Shown piece by piece: positions 1-6,533 of a stretch of DNA of 11,030 nucleotides. Within the stretch, counting starts at the first letter, position 1, and each line of letters begins with the position of its first letter. The position numbers and the translations under genes are program-made. The notes below the pieces were generated by a model, which saw only the letters and a program-made list of their open reading frames with translations, did not search any database and was not told where the DNA came from. This DNA comes from Oscillospiraceae bacterium (lineage in GTDB: Bacteria > Bacillota > Clostridia > Oscillospirales > Ruminococcaceae), in assembly GCA_031271475.1 (NCBI GenBank), contig JAISVP010000024.1, forward strand, positions 1 through 11,030, in the 5' to 3' direction.

Positions 1-48
1 GATATGCCCGCGGGGGCTCCCCGCTCGCCTTTTTTGTTTACCTCTCCG
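1..48 (-). repeat. In-frame fragment of the intergenic repeat family (two modules joined)
   Basis: Positions 1-24 repeat the GATATGCCCGCGGGGGCTCC module also found at 115 and, with changes, at 541. Positions 26-48 are the reverse complement of a 23-bp module found between genes at 6253-6275 and 6446-6468, with one mismatch (position 36). Here both modules are translated, as residues about 396-411 of the left-end protein, in a module order not seen in the intergenic copies. Confidence 0.75.
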
Positions 49-1235
49 GTGTTGCCCTTACTTGCGGTTGCTCCTCGCTGCGAACGCGGCAGTTCAGAAG
101 TGTTTTTGGACGCTGATATGCCCGCGGGGGCTCCCGGCTCTTTTGCCGATTTCGCCTTTACTGGCTTTTCTTTCAGAAGCTTCGGCTGCTTTACTGCTTT
201 TTCCTTTACCGGCTTTTCTTTCGGGAGTTTTACCGCTTCTTCTTTTACGGGCTTTTCTTTCGGGAGTTTTACCGCTTTTTCCTTTATCGGCTTTTCTTTC
301 AGAAGTTTCGGCTCTTTTACCGTTTCTTCACGCAAAGGCTCCCTTGGCAGGATTAACTCCGGTTCGTGTACCGGATACTCATTCCGGGAATTCAGAATCG
401 GTTCATATACAGGTTTTTCCGCTTTTATTTTTGGGAATTTAGGCTGTTTTACAGCTTTTTCCTTTATCGCTTCGGTACTGCCCTTACTTGAGGGGACTTC
501 CCGCTGTGAACGCGGCAGTTCGGAAGTGTTTTTTGACATAGATATGCCCGCGGGGGCTTCACGCTCACGCAATATGTCGTCTGCGGTCATACGCACGGGC
601 GGTTCATAACCCATATCATCACCGTAATAAACATCCATCGGTTCTTCATAAGAGTCGACCGGGAATTCCGGTGTTTTAGGACGTTTAACGGTTTTAGACC
701 TGCTGAACAACGCGCTTAAGCCGCCTGACTTTGGTTTCGGGGCATTCCTCGCGCCGAATCCGACTGACTTTCCATCGTTTCTGACTGTATGACGGGGAGC
801 GGGACGGCCTTTTCCTATTCCGATAGGGGCGGGTCTGCCGGGCAATGTCCCGTTTGTGACCTGCGCGCCGCTTGCGGTATGCCCCCAATTTCCGAATCCA
901 ACGGCATCATTGGGAGCAAAAGTACGGAGCGGCCCGGTAGTATGCAAAGGCCCTGCCGTATAAGGCGGCGGAACCGGATGACGCAAAGGGGCGGTCATAT
1001 GAGGAGAAGGCGGTGTATGCAAAGGCGGTCTGCCCGCATGTCTGGGCGGGGGACCCGAAGGTCTGGCAGGCCCGGGTCTTGCGGCATTTTGAGGTCTTGC
1101 GGACGGTCTGTCCGGTCTTCTTGGCACAGGCCCGGCAACACTGCGTGAATAAGACGAGGCTTCCGGTCTGCGGGGTCTTCCGGGTCTGTTAGGCGGGCCG
1201 GGATGACCGGGCGGTCTTCCTGTTTGTCTGTCCAT
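1..1235 (-). CDS. Partial gene: N-terminal 411 codons of a disordered Pro/Arg- and Lys-rich protein, function unknown
   Basis: An open frame starts at ATG 1235 and reads to the window edge without a stop (411 codons plus two bases), so the C-terminus is missing. AGGAAGGAG lies at 1247-1255 ahead of the ATG, and a TTGCAA-17-TATAAT promoter lies upstream. Residues 1-110 are rich in RP, GPP and PP motifs; 110-180 are Gly/Pro/Arg-rich; 188-213 are acidic with several tyrosines. Residues 258-362 carry KEKPVKE-type repeats. The peptide APAGIS-x-SKNTSELPRSQR appears at about 228-245 and 370-387, and GAPAGI begins again at 406. No signal peptide, membrane segment or enzymatic motif is visible, and the whole visible part should be intrinsically disordered and strongly basic. 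A folded or membrane domain may lie beyond the window. I do not recognise the family. That it is a gene is well supported by start, RBS, promoter and length; its function is not. Confidence 0.8.
   Translation of the reverse strand, partial: MDRQTGRPPGHPGPPNRPGRPRRPEASSYSRSVAGPVPRRPDRPSARPQNAARPGPARPSGPPPRHAGRPPLHTPPSPHMTAPLRHPVPPPYTAGPLHTTGPLRTFAPNDAVGFGNWGHTASGAQVTNGTLPGRPAPIGIGKGRPAPRHTVRNDGKSVGFGARNAPKPKSGGLSALFSRSKTVKRPKTPEFPVDSYEEPMDVYYGDDMGYEPPVRMTADDILREREAPAGISMSKNTSELPRSQREVPSSKGSTEAIKEKAVKQPKFPKIKAEKPVYEPILNSRNEYPVHEPELILPREPLREETVKEPKLLKEKPIKEKAVKLPKEKPVKEEAVKLPKEKPVKEKAVKQPKLLKEKPVKAKSAKEPGAPAGISASKNTSELPRSQRGATASKGNTGEVNKKGERGAPAGI
54..140 (-). repeat. In-frame coding repeat, copy 2 (with 480-566)
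   Basis: This 87-bp segment matches 480-566 at an offset of 426 bp (142 codons), with about 15 differences by hand alignment. Read on the minus strand, both copies encode APAGIS-x-SKNTSELPRSQR in the frame of the left-end gene. The end of the copy that encodes PAGI matches the palindromic module in the intergenic regions around 3694-3730 and 6101-6137. Confidence 0.8.
163..333 (-). repeat. Imperfect tandem repeats encoding KEKPVKE units
   Basis: Units beginning GGCTTTTCTTTC start at 163, 211, 250 and 289 on the plus strand (periods 48, 39 and 39 bp, all multiples of three). On the minus strand they encode lysine/proline-rich units of the form KEKP(V/I)KEKAVK(L/Q)PK. The in-phase spacing suggests expansion by slippage or unequal crossing-over inside a coding region. 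Confidence 0.8.
480..566 (-). repeat. In-frame coding repeat, copy 1 (with 54-140)
   Basis: This is the partner of 54-140 and encodes residues about 224-252 of the left-end protein. The best conserved parts are the stretch around 508-525 and the 541-557 block that begins with GATATGCCCGCGGGGGC. The 542-558 part is the same module that recurs between genes elsewhere in the window. Confidence 0.8.
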
Positions 1236-1293
1236 TTCTTATAAAACTCCTTCCTAACCCCACATACCGTGGGCAATTTTACCATTCTGTATT

Positions 1294-1322
1294 ATTATAT
1301 CACATTCCGCATTCAATTGCAA
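1294..1322 (-). promoter_or_regulatory. Sigma-A-type promoter for the left-end gene
   Basis: On the minus strand TTGCAA (1322-1317) and TATAAT (1299-1294) are separated by 17 bp. Transcription should start near 1287, giving a leader of about 50 nt before the ATG at 1235. The promoter is divergent from the recJ promoter. Confidence 0.7.
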
Positions 1323-1353
1323 GCTTTTATTTTACTAAAAATTGAAATAATAC

Positions 1354-1382
1354 TTGACAATAATTTCAACGTGTGCTAACAT
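1354..1382 (+). promoter_or_regulatory. Sigma-A-type promoter for recJ
   Basis: TTGACA (1354-1359) and TAACAT (1377-1382) are separated by 17 bp in an AT-rich stretch. The predicted start near 1389 gives a leader of about 60 nt before the recJ ATG. Confidence 0.7.
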
Positions 1383-1448
1383 ATATAGTAGCAGTGTGCA
1401 GGCAGTAAGAAAACCTTAAAGAAAAAGAAAGAGTGCAGACTAAAAAGT

Positions 1449-3590
1449 ATGAAAAAATGGATTATCTCCCGTCCGGATACGGATGCGGTAAAGAGCATGG
1501 CATTAAGAACGGATTTAAATACCTTATGCAGTCAGGTACTGATTTCACGGGGAATAAAAACCCCGGAAGAAGCCCGTGAAATTATCGGAATCAATGATCT
1601 GGAAGGGCCGTTTGTATTAAAGGACGCCGAAAAAGCGGCAGGAATAATTAACGCCGCCGTGGCGGCGGAAGAAAACATTTGTATATACGGGGATTACGAC
1701 TGTGACGGGATTATCGCGGCTGCAATGCTTTTTTCGTATTTAAGCATAACGGGAGAACCCGAAAGACTGTCTTATTATATCCCCGAACGCGAAGACGGAT
1801 ACGGAATGAATGAGAAGTCCCTGCGCAAGTTAAAAGAGGACGGAATAAACCTTATCATCACCGTAGACAACGGCATTTCGGCAATAAAGGAAGCGGAACT
1901 GATTTATGAGTTAGGAATGCGGCTGATAGTCACAGACCATCATCAGCCCGGGGACGTGCTTCCGCAAGCGGAAGCAATCATTAACCCGCATCAGGAAGAC
2001 TGTCCGTCCGCATTTAAGGATCTGTGCGGAGCGGGCGTGGCAATTAAACTTATCGCCGCACTGGAAACGGACATGCAATGCCAGCTGGAAGACGAAGAAT
2101 TCGCGGACTTGTATGACGACGACCAATATATCCCGGAAGAAGACGACTGCTATATAAACACGGTACAGCAATTCGGGGATCTTGCGGCAATCGCAACAGT
2201 TGCGGATATAGTACCGCTTACCGGAGAGAACAGGTATTTAGTCCGGGAAGGGCTGAAACTGCTTAACAACACGGAAAACACGGGGCTTATCGCGCTTATA
2301 AAGGCATCGACAAACAAAAAGCCGGTACTGGACGCGTCTTCCTTGGGGTATGTTCTTGCGCCGATGATAAACGCGGCGGGACGTTTCGGCTCACCTTTGC
2401 AGGCGCTTCAGCTGCTTTTGTGCGAATCCCCGGAAGAAGCGGATGCACTTGCGGAGAATCTGCAAATGCTTAATACGGCAAGAAAAGAAGCGGAAAAAGA
2501 GATAATGGAAAAAATCCGTGAACATATAAATGAAAACCCGTCCGTACTTAACGAACGCGTAACCGTTGTTGAAGGGAAAGACTGGCATCACGGAGTGATA
2601 GGAATTATCGCCGCAAGACTTACCGAAACATTCGGGAAGCCCTCGTTTGTTATTTCCGCGGATGAAAAAACCGGGGAATTACGCGGTTCAGCACGTTCTT
2701 TCGGGACATTCAGCATATATGAATGTTTAAAGTACTGTGAGGAAGCCTTAGAAAAATACGGCGGGCATTCGGGTGCGGGAGGCTTTACCGTAAAGGAAGG
2801 GAAAGCGGATGAATTCAATAAATTGATACAGGAATATGCCTTAAAAGTACATCCGGTTATGCCGGAATATTCCATAAACGCGGTAAAGGTAATTGAGTTA
2901 AGCGAGATAAATACGGAAAATGCGGATTCCCTGAAACTGCTTGAACCGTTCGGGGAAAAGAATCCGAAACCGGTATTCGCGCTTCTTGGGTGCACAGTTG
3001 ATTCGGTTACCGGCATTTCCGGGGGACAAAGCACGAAACTGCGGCTTATATCGGGGTCAGCGTCAGTATCCGCATTACTTTTCGGAGAAAAACCGGAAAA
3101 TTTAGGAATTGCCAAAGGGGAAAAATACGACTTTTTGATAACGGTTGAAACAAGTGAATTCCGCGGAGAAAGAACAGTGTCGGTATATGTAAAGGATTAC
3201 AAGAAATCCGGACTGAAACAGAATGTCTATTTTTCCGCCAAAGACGCATATGAAAAATACAAACGCGGCGAAGACCTGCCTGCGGATTACTATTCGAGGA
3301 TGCTTCCCGACCGGCAGGAACTTATGCAGCTGTACAGCGGCATAGCCAAACCCGGAATCGGTTCAAACGCCGTATCAGCAGACAGTTTAACATTCCGGCT
3401 TGGGCTTAATTACTGTAAAATCAGAATCGGTATTGATGTGTTCTGTGAACTGAAACTTGCAAAATGGAACGCGTTTGACCGGACGGTAAGCCTTCTGCCC
3501 GCGGAAGGCAAAGCCGATCTTGCGTCATCGGAGATACTTAAACATTTGCAGTCATTAACTGACAAAAAAGAATTAGCGGTTAAAGGGTAA
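1449..3590 (+). CDS. recJ: Single-stranded-DNA-specific 5'-3' exonuclease RecJ
   Basis: The 713-residue protein is a DHH-family phosphoesterase that degrades single-stranded DNA from the 5' end in recombinational and mismatch repair. Visible motifs in order: GDYDCDG (81-87, motif I), VDNGIS (139-144), DHH (163-165, metal-binding), VADIVPL (251-257), INAAGRFG (307-314), WHHGVIGIIAAR (379-390), RGSARS (412-417) and GGHSGAGGF of the DHHA1 domain (438-446). An OB-fold-like region and a family-variable C-terminal extension follow. Length is normal for the family. An acidic stretch at about 214-234 sits between the GAGVA region (194-198) and VADIVPL. The ATG at 1449 has only a weak upstream AAAGAG far from the start, but MKKWII fits RecJ N-termini. 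It has its own promoter and is the first gene of the rightward group with relA. Confidence 0.95.
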   Translation: MKKWIISRPDTDAVKSMALRTDLNTLCSQVLISRGIKTPEEAREIIGINDLEGPFVLKDAEKAAGIINAAVAAEENICIYGDYDCDGIIAAAMLFSYLSITGEPERLSYYIPEREDGYGMNEKSLRKLKEDGINLIITVDNGISAIKEAELIYELGMRLIVTDHHQPGDVLPQAEAIINPHQEDCPSAFKDLCGAGVAIKLIAALETDMQCQLEDEEFADLYDDDQYIPEEDDCYINTVQQFGDLAAIATVADIVPLTGENRYLVREGLKLLNNTENTGLIALIKASTNKKPVLDASSLGYVLAPMINAAGRFGSPLQALQLLLCESPEEADALAENLQMLNTARKEAEKEIMEKIREHINENPSVLNERVTVVEGKDWHHGVIGIIAARLTETFGKPSFVISADEKTGELRGSARSFGTFSIYECLKYCEEALEKYGGHSGAGGFTVKEGKADEFNKLIQEYALKVHPVMPEYSINAVKVIELSEINTENADSLKLLEPFGEKNPKPVFALLGCTVDSVTGISGGQSTKLRLISGSASVSALLFGEKPENLGIAKGEKYDFLITVETSEFRGERTVSVYVKDYKKSGLKQNVYFSAKDAYEKYKRGEDLPADYYSRMLPDRQELMQLYSGIAKPGIGSNAVSADSLTFRLGLNYCKIRIGIDVFCELKLAKWNAFDRTVSLLPAEGKADLASSEILKHLQSLTDKKELAVKG

Positions 3591-3729
3591 CGCTTGCCGG
3601 GAAGCCCCGGCGGGCAAACGCGGCATATGCCCTAATATGTTTCTTAAATGACGCGTTAACAATAATGCCGCGGCAATTCAGAAATAGACAGACACAGAAA
3701 ACGCGATATGCCAGCCGGGGCTCCCGGCT
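3591..3729 (-). repeat. Repeat-rich spacer after recJ: palindromic modules and diverged copy of 6101-6218
   Basis: Right after the recJ stop, 3596-3616 is a GC palindrome (GCCGGG/CCCGGC) matching 6103-6122 apart from one extra base. The same module recurs at 3711-3730. Read on the minus strand, 3730-3694 matches 6101-6137 (M1 palindrome plus GCGTTTTCTGT). The next about 80 bp align loosely with 6138-6218, sharing TTGTTAACG and GCCGCGTTTGCC. No gene is supported here. No U-tract follows the hairpins, so a classical recJ terminator is not evident. Confidence 0.7.
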
Positions 3730-3826
3730 GGGGTATTATTACGCCGCCTGCGGGCGGCAGGCTATATCGGGGCTACCGCCCCAAACCCCGTTTCGCTTTT
3801 TGAAAAAAGCGAAACCAAAAACTTTT
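3730..3826 (-). repeat. 97-bp structured repeat, copy 1 (inverted relative to 6280-6376)
   Basis: The reverse complement matches 6280-6376 at 95 of 97 positions by my reading. It contains three stem-loops: a 12-bp AT/GC stem GTTTCGCTTTTT/AAAAAGCGAAAC, a GGGGC-GGTA-GCCCC hairpin and a GCCTGC/GCAGGC hairpin. The repeat ends 8 bp before the AGGAG of relA, so its hairpins lie within the probable relA leader. Confidence 0.85.
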
Positions 3827-3845
3827 AAGCCGAAGGAGAAGTTTT

Positions 3846-6068
3846 ATGTCACAGGACGAAAATTACACGGAAATATATACAATTGAACTGTTACTGCAAA
3901 AAATCCTGAACGGAGACAGAGGCTATGATGTAAGTCAGATTGTGGCGGCATACGAAACGGCAAATCAGGCACACGCCGGACAGGTGCGTAAATCCGGGGA
4001 ACCGTATATAGTACATCCCATAGCGGTGGCATATATTCTTCTTGATTACGGAATGGATACGGAAACGGTATGCGCGGGACTTCTTCATGATGTAGTGGAA
4101 GACACAAACATAACGCTTCAGGATATAAAGAATAAATTCCCCCCGGTAGTCGCGGAGATAGTGGACGGCGTAACGAAGCTCGGCGAGAATTCGGAAGGGC
4201 TGACAAAAGATGAGAAGTTTGCGGAAAACGTACGGAAGATGGTAGTGGCAATGAACGGTGATATCCGTGTAGTTATTGTTAAGCTGTGTGACAGACTGCA
4301 CAATATGCGGACTTTGCATTTTATGAATTCCGACAAACAGGTTGAGAAATCATATGAAACAATGGCGGTTTACGCGGCTTTTGCCGCAAGACTGGGCATA
4401 AACACCTTACGGCGGGAACTTCAGGATCTTGCAATTCATTATCTTGACCCGGTGGCGTGCAAGGAAATTGAAGACAATATGGCTCTGCTTAAAAACGAGC
4501 AGGAAAAGTTTATGAACAATGTAAAACAGCAGATTTCCGACCGTCTGTCGTTAGAGAAATTCAAGAAAGTTCCGGGCATAGACAGCCGGATAAAAAGCAC
4601 CTATTCCATATACCAGAAACGGTTTGCGAATATAAGCCCGCGTGATGAAATATACGATAAGTACGCAATGAGGATTATAGTTTCGGACACCGAGGAATGT
4701 TACCGTGTATTAGGAATTATCCATGATATGTTCACACCGATTCCGGGCAGGTTTAAAGATTACGCGGCAAACCCGAAGCAGAACGGTTACCGCTCGATTC
4801 ATACAACGGTAATGGGACGTGACACAATTGCGTTTGAAGTACAGATCCGTTCATGGTCTATGCATTATATAGCGGAATACGGGGTAGCGGCGCACTGGAA
4901 ATACAAAGAAGGCGAAAAAAACGACAGCGAATGGGAATCCCAGTTAGACTGGGTGCGTTCGATGGTGGAATCGTTCAGCACATCGGACGATGCCGAAGAA
5001 CTGATAACCACGATAAAGAACGACTTAACGCGGCAGTCCATAACGGTTCTTACGCCCAAAGGCATGGGAGTGAGTCTTCCGAACGGGTCAACCCCGATAG
5101 ATTTTGCGTACTGTATACACGCGGAAATCGGACATTCCGCAATAGGAGCGGTAGTGAACAGCAGGGATACGCCGCTTGACTATGCGCTTGAAGACGGGCA
5201 GATTGTTGAAATTATCACATCAAAAGTCCCGTCGGGCCCGCAAAGGCACTGGTTAAGTTTTGTAAAAACGGGGCCGGCAAAGGCAAAAATCCGCTCATGG
5301 CTGAAAAGGAACCGCCGTCAGGAAAATATAGCAATCGGGAAAGCACAGCTTACGGACGCATTCCGGAAGCACTGGATAAAGATTCCGGAAGAAGAACTGC
5401 CGGAATTCCTTGAAGAATATCTTAAGAAGTACAACTGCAAGGATATAAACGACCTGTATGCCTCAATCGGATACGGAGGAATTTTACTGCCGCGTCTCAT
5501 GCAGCATATAAAGCGCAAGGACGCAAACCGCCATGATTTTAATGTTTCGGGTTCTGACAGCGGTATTCTCATCCGACCCAAATTAGACTTCCAGTACGGC
5601 GGAGAGATTACAATAAGCGACTTTGACAGCAAGCTGAAAATCAAATTTGCCGGATGCTGCAATCCGTTGCCCGGAGATGATATTATCGGATTTGTAACAA
5701 GAGCCGGACAAGGTATAACAGTTCATATGCTTGACTGTGAAAACTACAAGGAAGGCTTAAAGAGAGCGGAAACGGCAAGACGCTGGATACCGCTTGAATG
5801 GGCGCAGGCGCACCCAACGGAAGACAACGGACAGATTCTTCAGCGCGGACTGCATATTATAGCCGGGGACAGAGTGGGACTTATCCATGATATTACGGAA
5901 GTACTGCTGAAATTCAATATCCCGATTATACATTCCCAGTCAAAAACGGATGAGAATAAAAATGCCGTCTTTTCGGCAATGCTTAGAATGACAAGTAAAG
6001 ACCAGTGGGATATTATCTGTAATAGACTCCGGAAAATCCAAGGTATCCTCTCCGTACAGAGGCGTTAG
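3846..6068 (+). CDS. relA: Bifunctional (p)ppGpp synthetase/hydrolase (long RSH, Rel)
   Basis: The 740-residue protein makes and degrades (p)ppGpp, the stringent-response alarmone. The HD hydrolase domain is intact: H57 (VHP), H81-D82 in LLHDVVEDT, and D149 in CDRLHNMRT. The synthetase domain has GRFKDYAANP (301-310), NGYRSIHT (313-320) and EVQIRSW (331-337). RFKD is the RXKD signature of bifunctional Rel enzymes, not the EXDD of hydrolase-dead RelA. A TGS domain spans about 399-460, a helical region follows, then a conserved-cysteine domain (FAGCCNPLPGD, 601-611) and a C-terminal ACT domain (about 668-738). Length is typical. The ATG at 3846 has AGGAG at 3834-3838, spacing 7. Repeats flank the gene on both sides. 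recJ lies upstream as in many Firmicutes, but no apt lies between them. Confidence 0.97.
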   Translation: MSQDENYTEIYTIELLLQKILNGDRGYDVSQIVAAYETANQAHAGQVRKSGEPYIVHPIAVAYILLDYGMDTETVCAGLLHDVVEDTNITLQDIKNKFPPVVAEIVDGVTKLGENSEGLTKDEKFAENVRKMVVAMNGDIRVVIVKLCDRLHNMRTLHFMNSDKQVEKSYETMAVYAAFAARLGINTLRRELQDLAIHYLDPVACKEIEDNMALLKNEQEKFMNNVKQQISDRLSLEKFKKVPGIDSRIKSTYSIYQKRFANISPRDEIYDKYAMRIIVSDTEECYRVLGIIHDMFTPIPGRFKDYAANPKQNGYRSIHTTVMGRDTIAFEVQIRSWSMHYIAEYGVAAHWKYKEGEKNDSEWESQLDWVRSMVESFSTSDDAEELITTIKNDLTRQSITVLTPKGMGVSLPNGSTPIDFAYCIHAEIGHSAIGAVVNSRDTPLDYALEDGQIVEIITSKVPSGPQRHWLSFVKTGPAKAKIRSWLKRNRRQENIAIGKAQLTDAFRKHWIKIPEEELPEFLEEYLKKYNCKDINDLYASIGYGGILLPRLMQHIKRKDANRHDFNVSGSDSGILIRPKLDFQYGGEITISDFDSKLKIKFAGCCNPLPGDDIIGFVTRAGQGITVHMLDCENYKEGLKRAETARRWIPLEWAQAHPTEDNGQILQRGLHIIAGDRVGLIHDITEVLLKFNIPIIHSQSKTDENKNAVFSAMLRMTSKDQWDIICNRLRKIQGILSVQRR

Positions 6069-6117
6069 CGGGGAGCCCGCTATATGGGGGCTGCCGCCCC
6101 CAGCCGGGAGCCCCGGC
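6067..6117 (+). other. Cluster of three GC-rich hairpins at the relA 3' end
   Basis: Consecutive stems are AGCGGG/CCCGCT (6067-6081, beginning in the relA stop codon), GGGGGC/GCCCCC with a TGCC loop (6086-6101) and GCCGGG/CCCGGC (6103-6117). No U-tract follows, so an intrinsic terminator is not clear. The hairpins could stabilise the 3' end of the mRNA or simply be part of the repeat family. Confidence 0.6.
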
Positions 6118-6240
6118 GGGCATATTGCGTTTTCTGTACCAATTTGGTTTTAAATCGCCGCAACATTCTTGTTAACGAGTCAGTCAAAAATCGTGCAGGT
6201 ACATACGCCGCGTTTGCCACACAGTACCAGCCCACGCCGG
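6101..6240 (+). repeat. Repeat-family segment after relA, inverted homologue of 3620-3730
   Basis: Positions 6101-6137 match the reverse complement of 3694-3730 closely (two or three differences). Positions 6138-6218 keep patches of similarity to the reverse complement of 3613-3693, including TTGTTAACG and GCCGCGTTTGCC. I see no gene in this stretch. Confidence 0.6.
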
Positions 6241-6276
6241 AACTCTGAAAGGCGGAGAGGTAAAGAAAAAAGGCGG
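6241..6276 (+). repeat. 36-bp direct-repeat module, copy 1
   Basis: This segment begins AACTCTGAAA and is purine-rich. It matches 6434-6469 at 34 of 36 positions. Its 6253-6275 part also matches the reverse complement of 26-48, inside the left-end coding region. Confidence 0.8.
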
Positions 6277-6279
6277 CTG

Positions 6280-6376
6280 AAAAGTTTTTGGTTTCGCTTT
6301 TTTCAAAAAGCGAAACGGGGTTTGGGGCGGTAGCCCCAATATAGCCTGCCGCCCGCAGGCGGCGTAATAATGCCCC
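6280..6376 (+). repeat. 97-bp structured repeat, copy 2
   Basis: Near-identical to the reverse complement of 3730-3826; the only differences I find are in CCCCAATATAG and in AATGCCCC. Stem-loops lie at 6291-6316 (12-bp stem, 2-nt apex), 6324-6337 (GGGGC/GCCCC) and 6344-6360 (GCCTGC/GCAGGC). No open frame in it looks like a gene. Confidence 0.85.
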
Positions 6377-6430
6377 GGCGGGGGTTTGGGGGCGGCAGCC
6401 CCCATATTGCCAGCGGGGGCTCCCCGCCGC
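6377..6430 (-). repeat. Inverted copy of the GC palindromic module
   Basis: The reverse complement of about 6388-6427 resembles 6067-6102: GCGGGGAGCCC, then ATATGGGGGCTGCC and GCCCCCA. GGGGGC/GCCCCC and AGCGGGG/CCCCGC-type hairpins are again visible. Confidence 0.65.
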
Positions 6431-6433
6431 CGC

Positions 6434-6469
6434 AACTCTGAAAATCGGAGAGGTAAAGAAAAAAGGCGG
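6434..6469 (+). repeat. 36-bp direct-repeat module, copy 2
   Basis: This copy repeats 6241-6276 with two differences in the AAAGGC/AAAATC part. It ends about 65 bp before the start codon of the zinc-ribbon gene and so may lie next to or inside its promoter region. Confidence 0.8.
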
Positions 6470-6502
6470 TTTAAAATATGCACCGTTGGGGAATACTAAG
6501 CA

Positions 6503-6508
6503 TATAAT
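6503..6508 (+). promoter_or_regulatory. Possible -10 element for the zinc-ribbon gene
   Basis: TATAAT sits 10 bp before the ribosome binding site. No convincing -35 is present 16-18 bp upstream, and the predicted leader would be only about 20 nt. Read-through from relA is an alternative. Confidence 0.3.
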
Positions 6509-6533
6509 AGGAAGTATAAGGAGAGATAGAATT

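Noticed and set aside
163-333. CRISPR-like array
   Set aside because: Units are contiguous coding repeats without unique spacers and the periods are multiples of three; no cas genes are present.
4-609. Plus-strand open frame of 201 codons, Phe/Ser-rich
   Set aside because: It is the antisense shadow of the Lys/Pro-repeat minus-strand gene, with no RBS, and its FSFGSFTAF-type sequence is the complement of KEKPVKE repeats.
789-1148. Plus-strand open frame of 119 codons, Arg-rich
   Set aside because: It is antisense to the proline/arginine-rich N-terminus of the left-end gene, has no RBS or promoter, and has composition typical of a shadow frame.
3665-3886. Plus-strand open frame of 73 codons across the recJ-relA spacer
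   Set aside because: It lies almost entirely in repeats, runs into the start of relA and has no RBS. Its peptide recurs in the frames at 6080-6547 only because the DNA repeat recurs.
3853-4336. Several minus-strand open frames opposite relA
   Set aside because: They are shadow frames of the well-supported relA coding sequence.
3591-6470. Composite transposon carrying relA
   Set aside because: No transposase gene, terminal inverted repeats with target-site duplication, or foreign composition is visible; relA sits next to recJ as in vertical inheritance.
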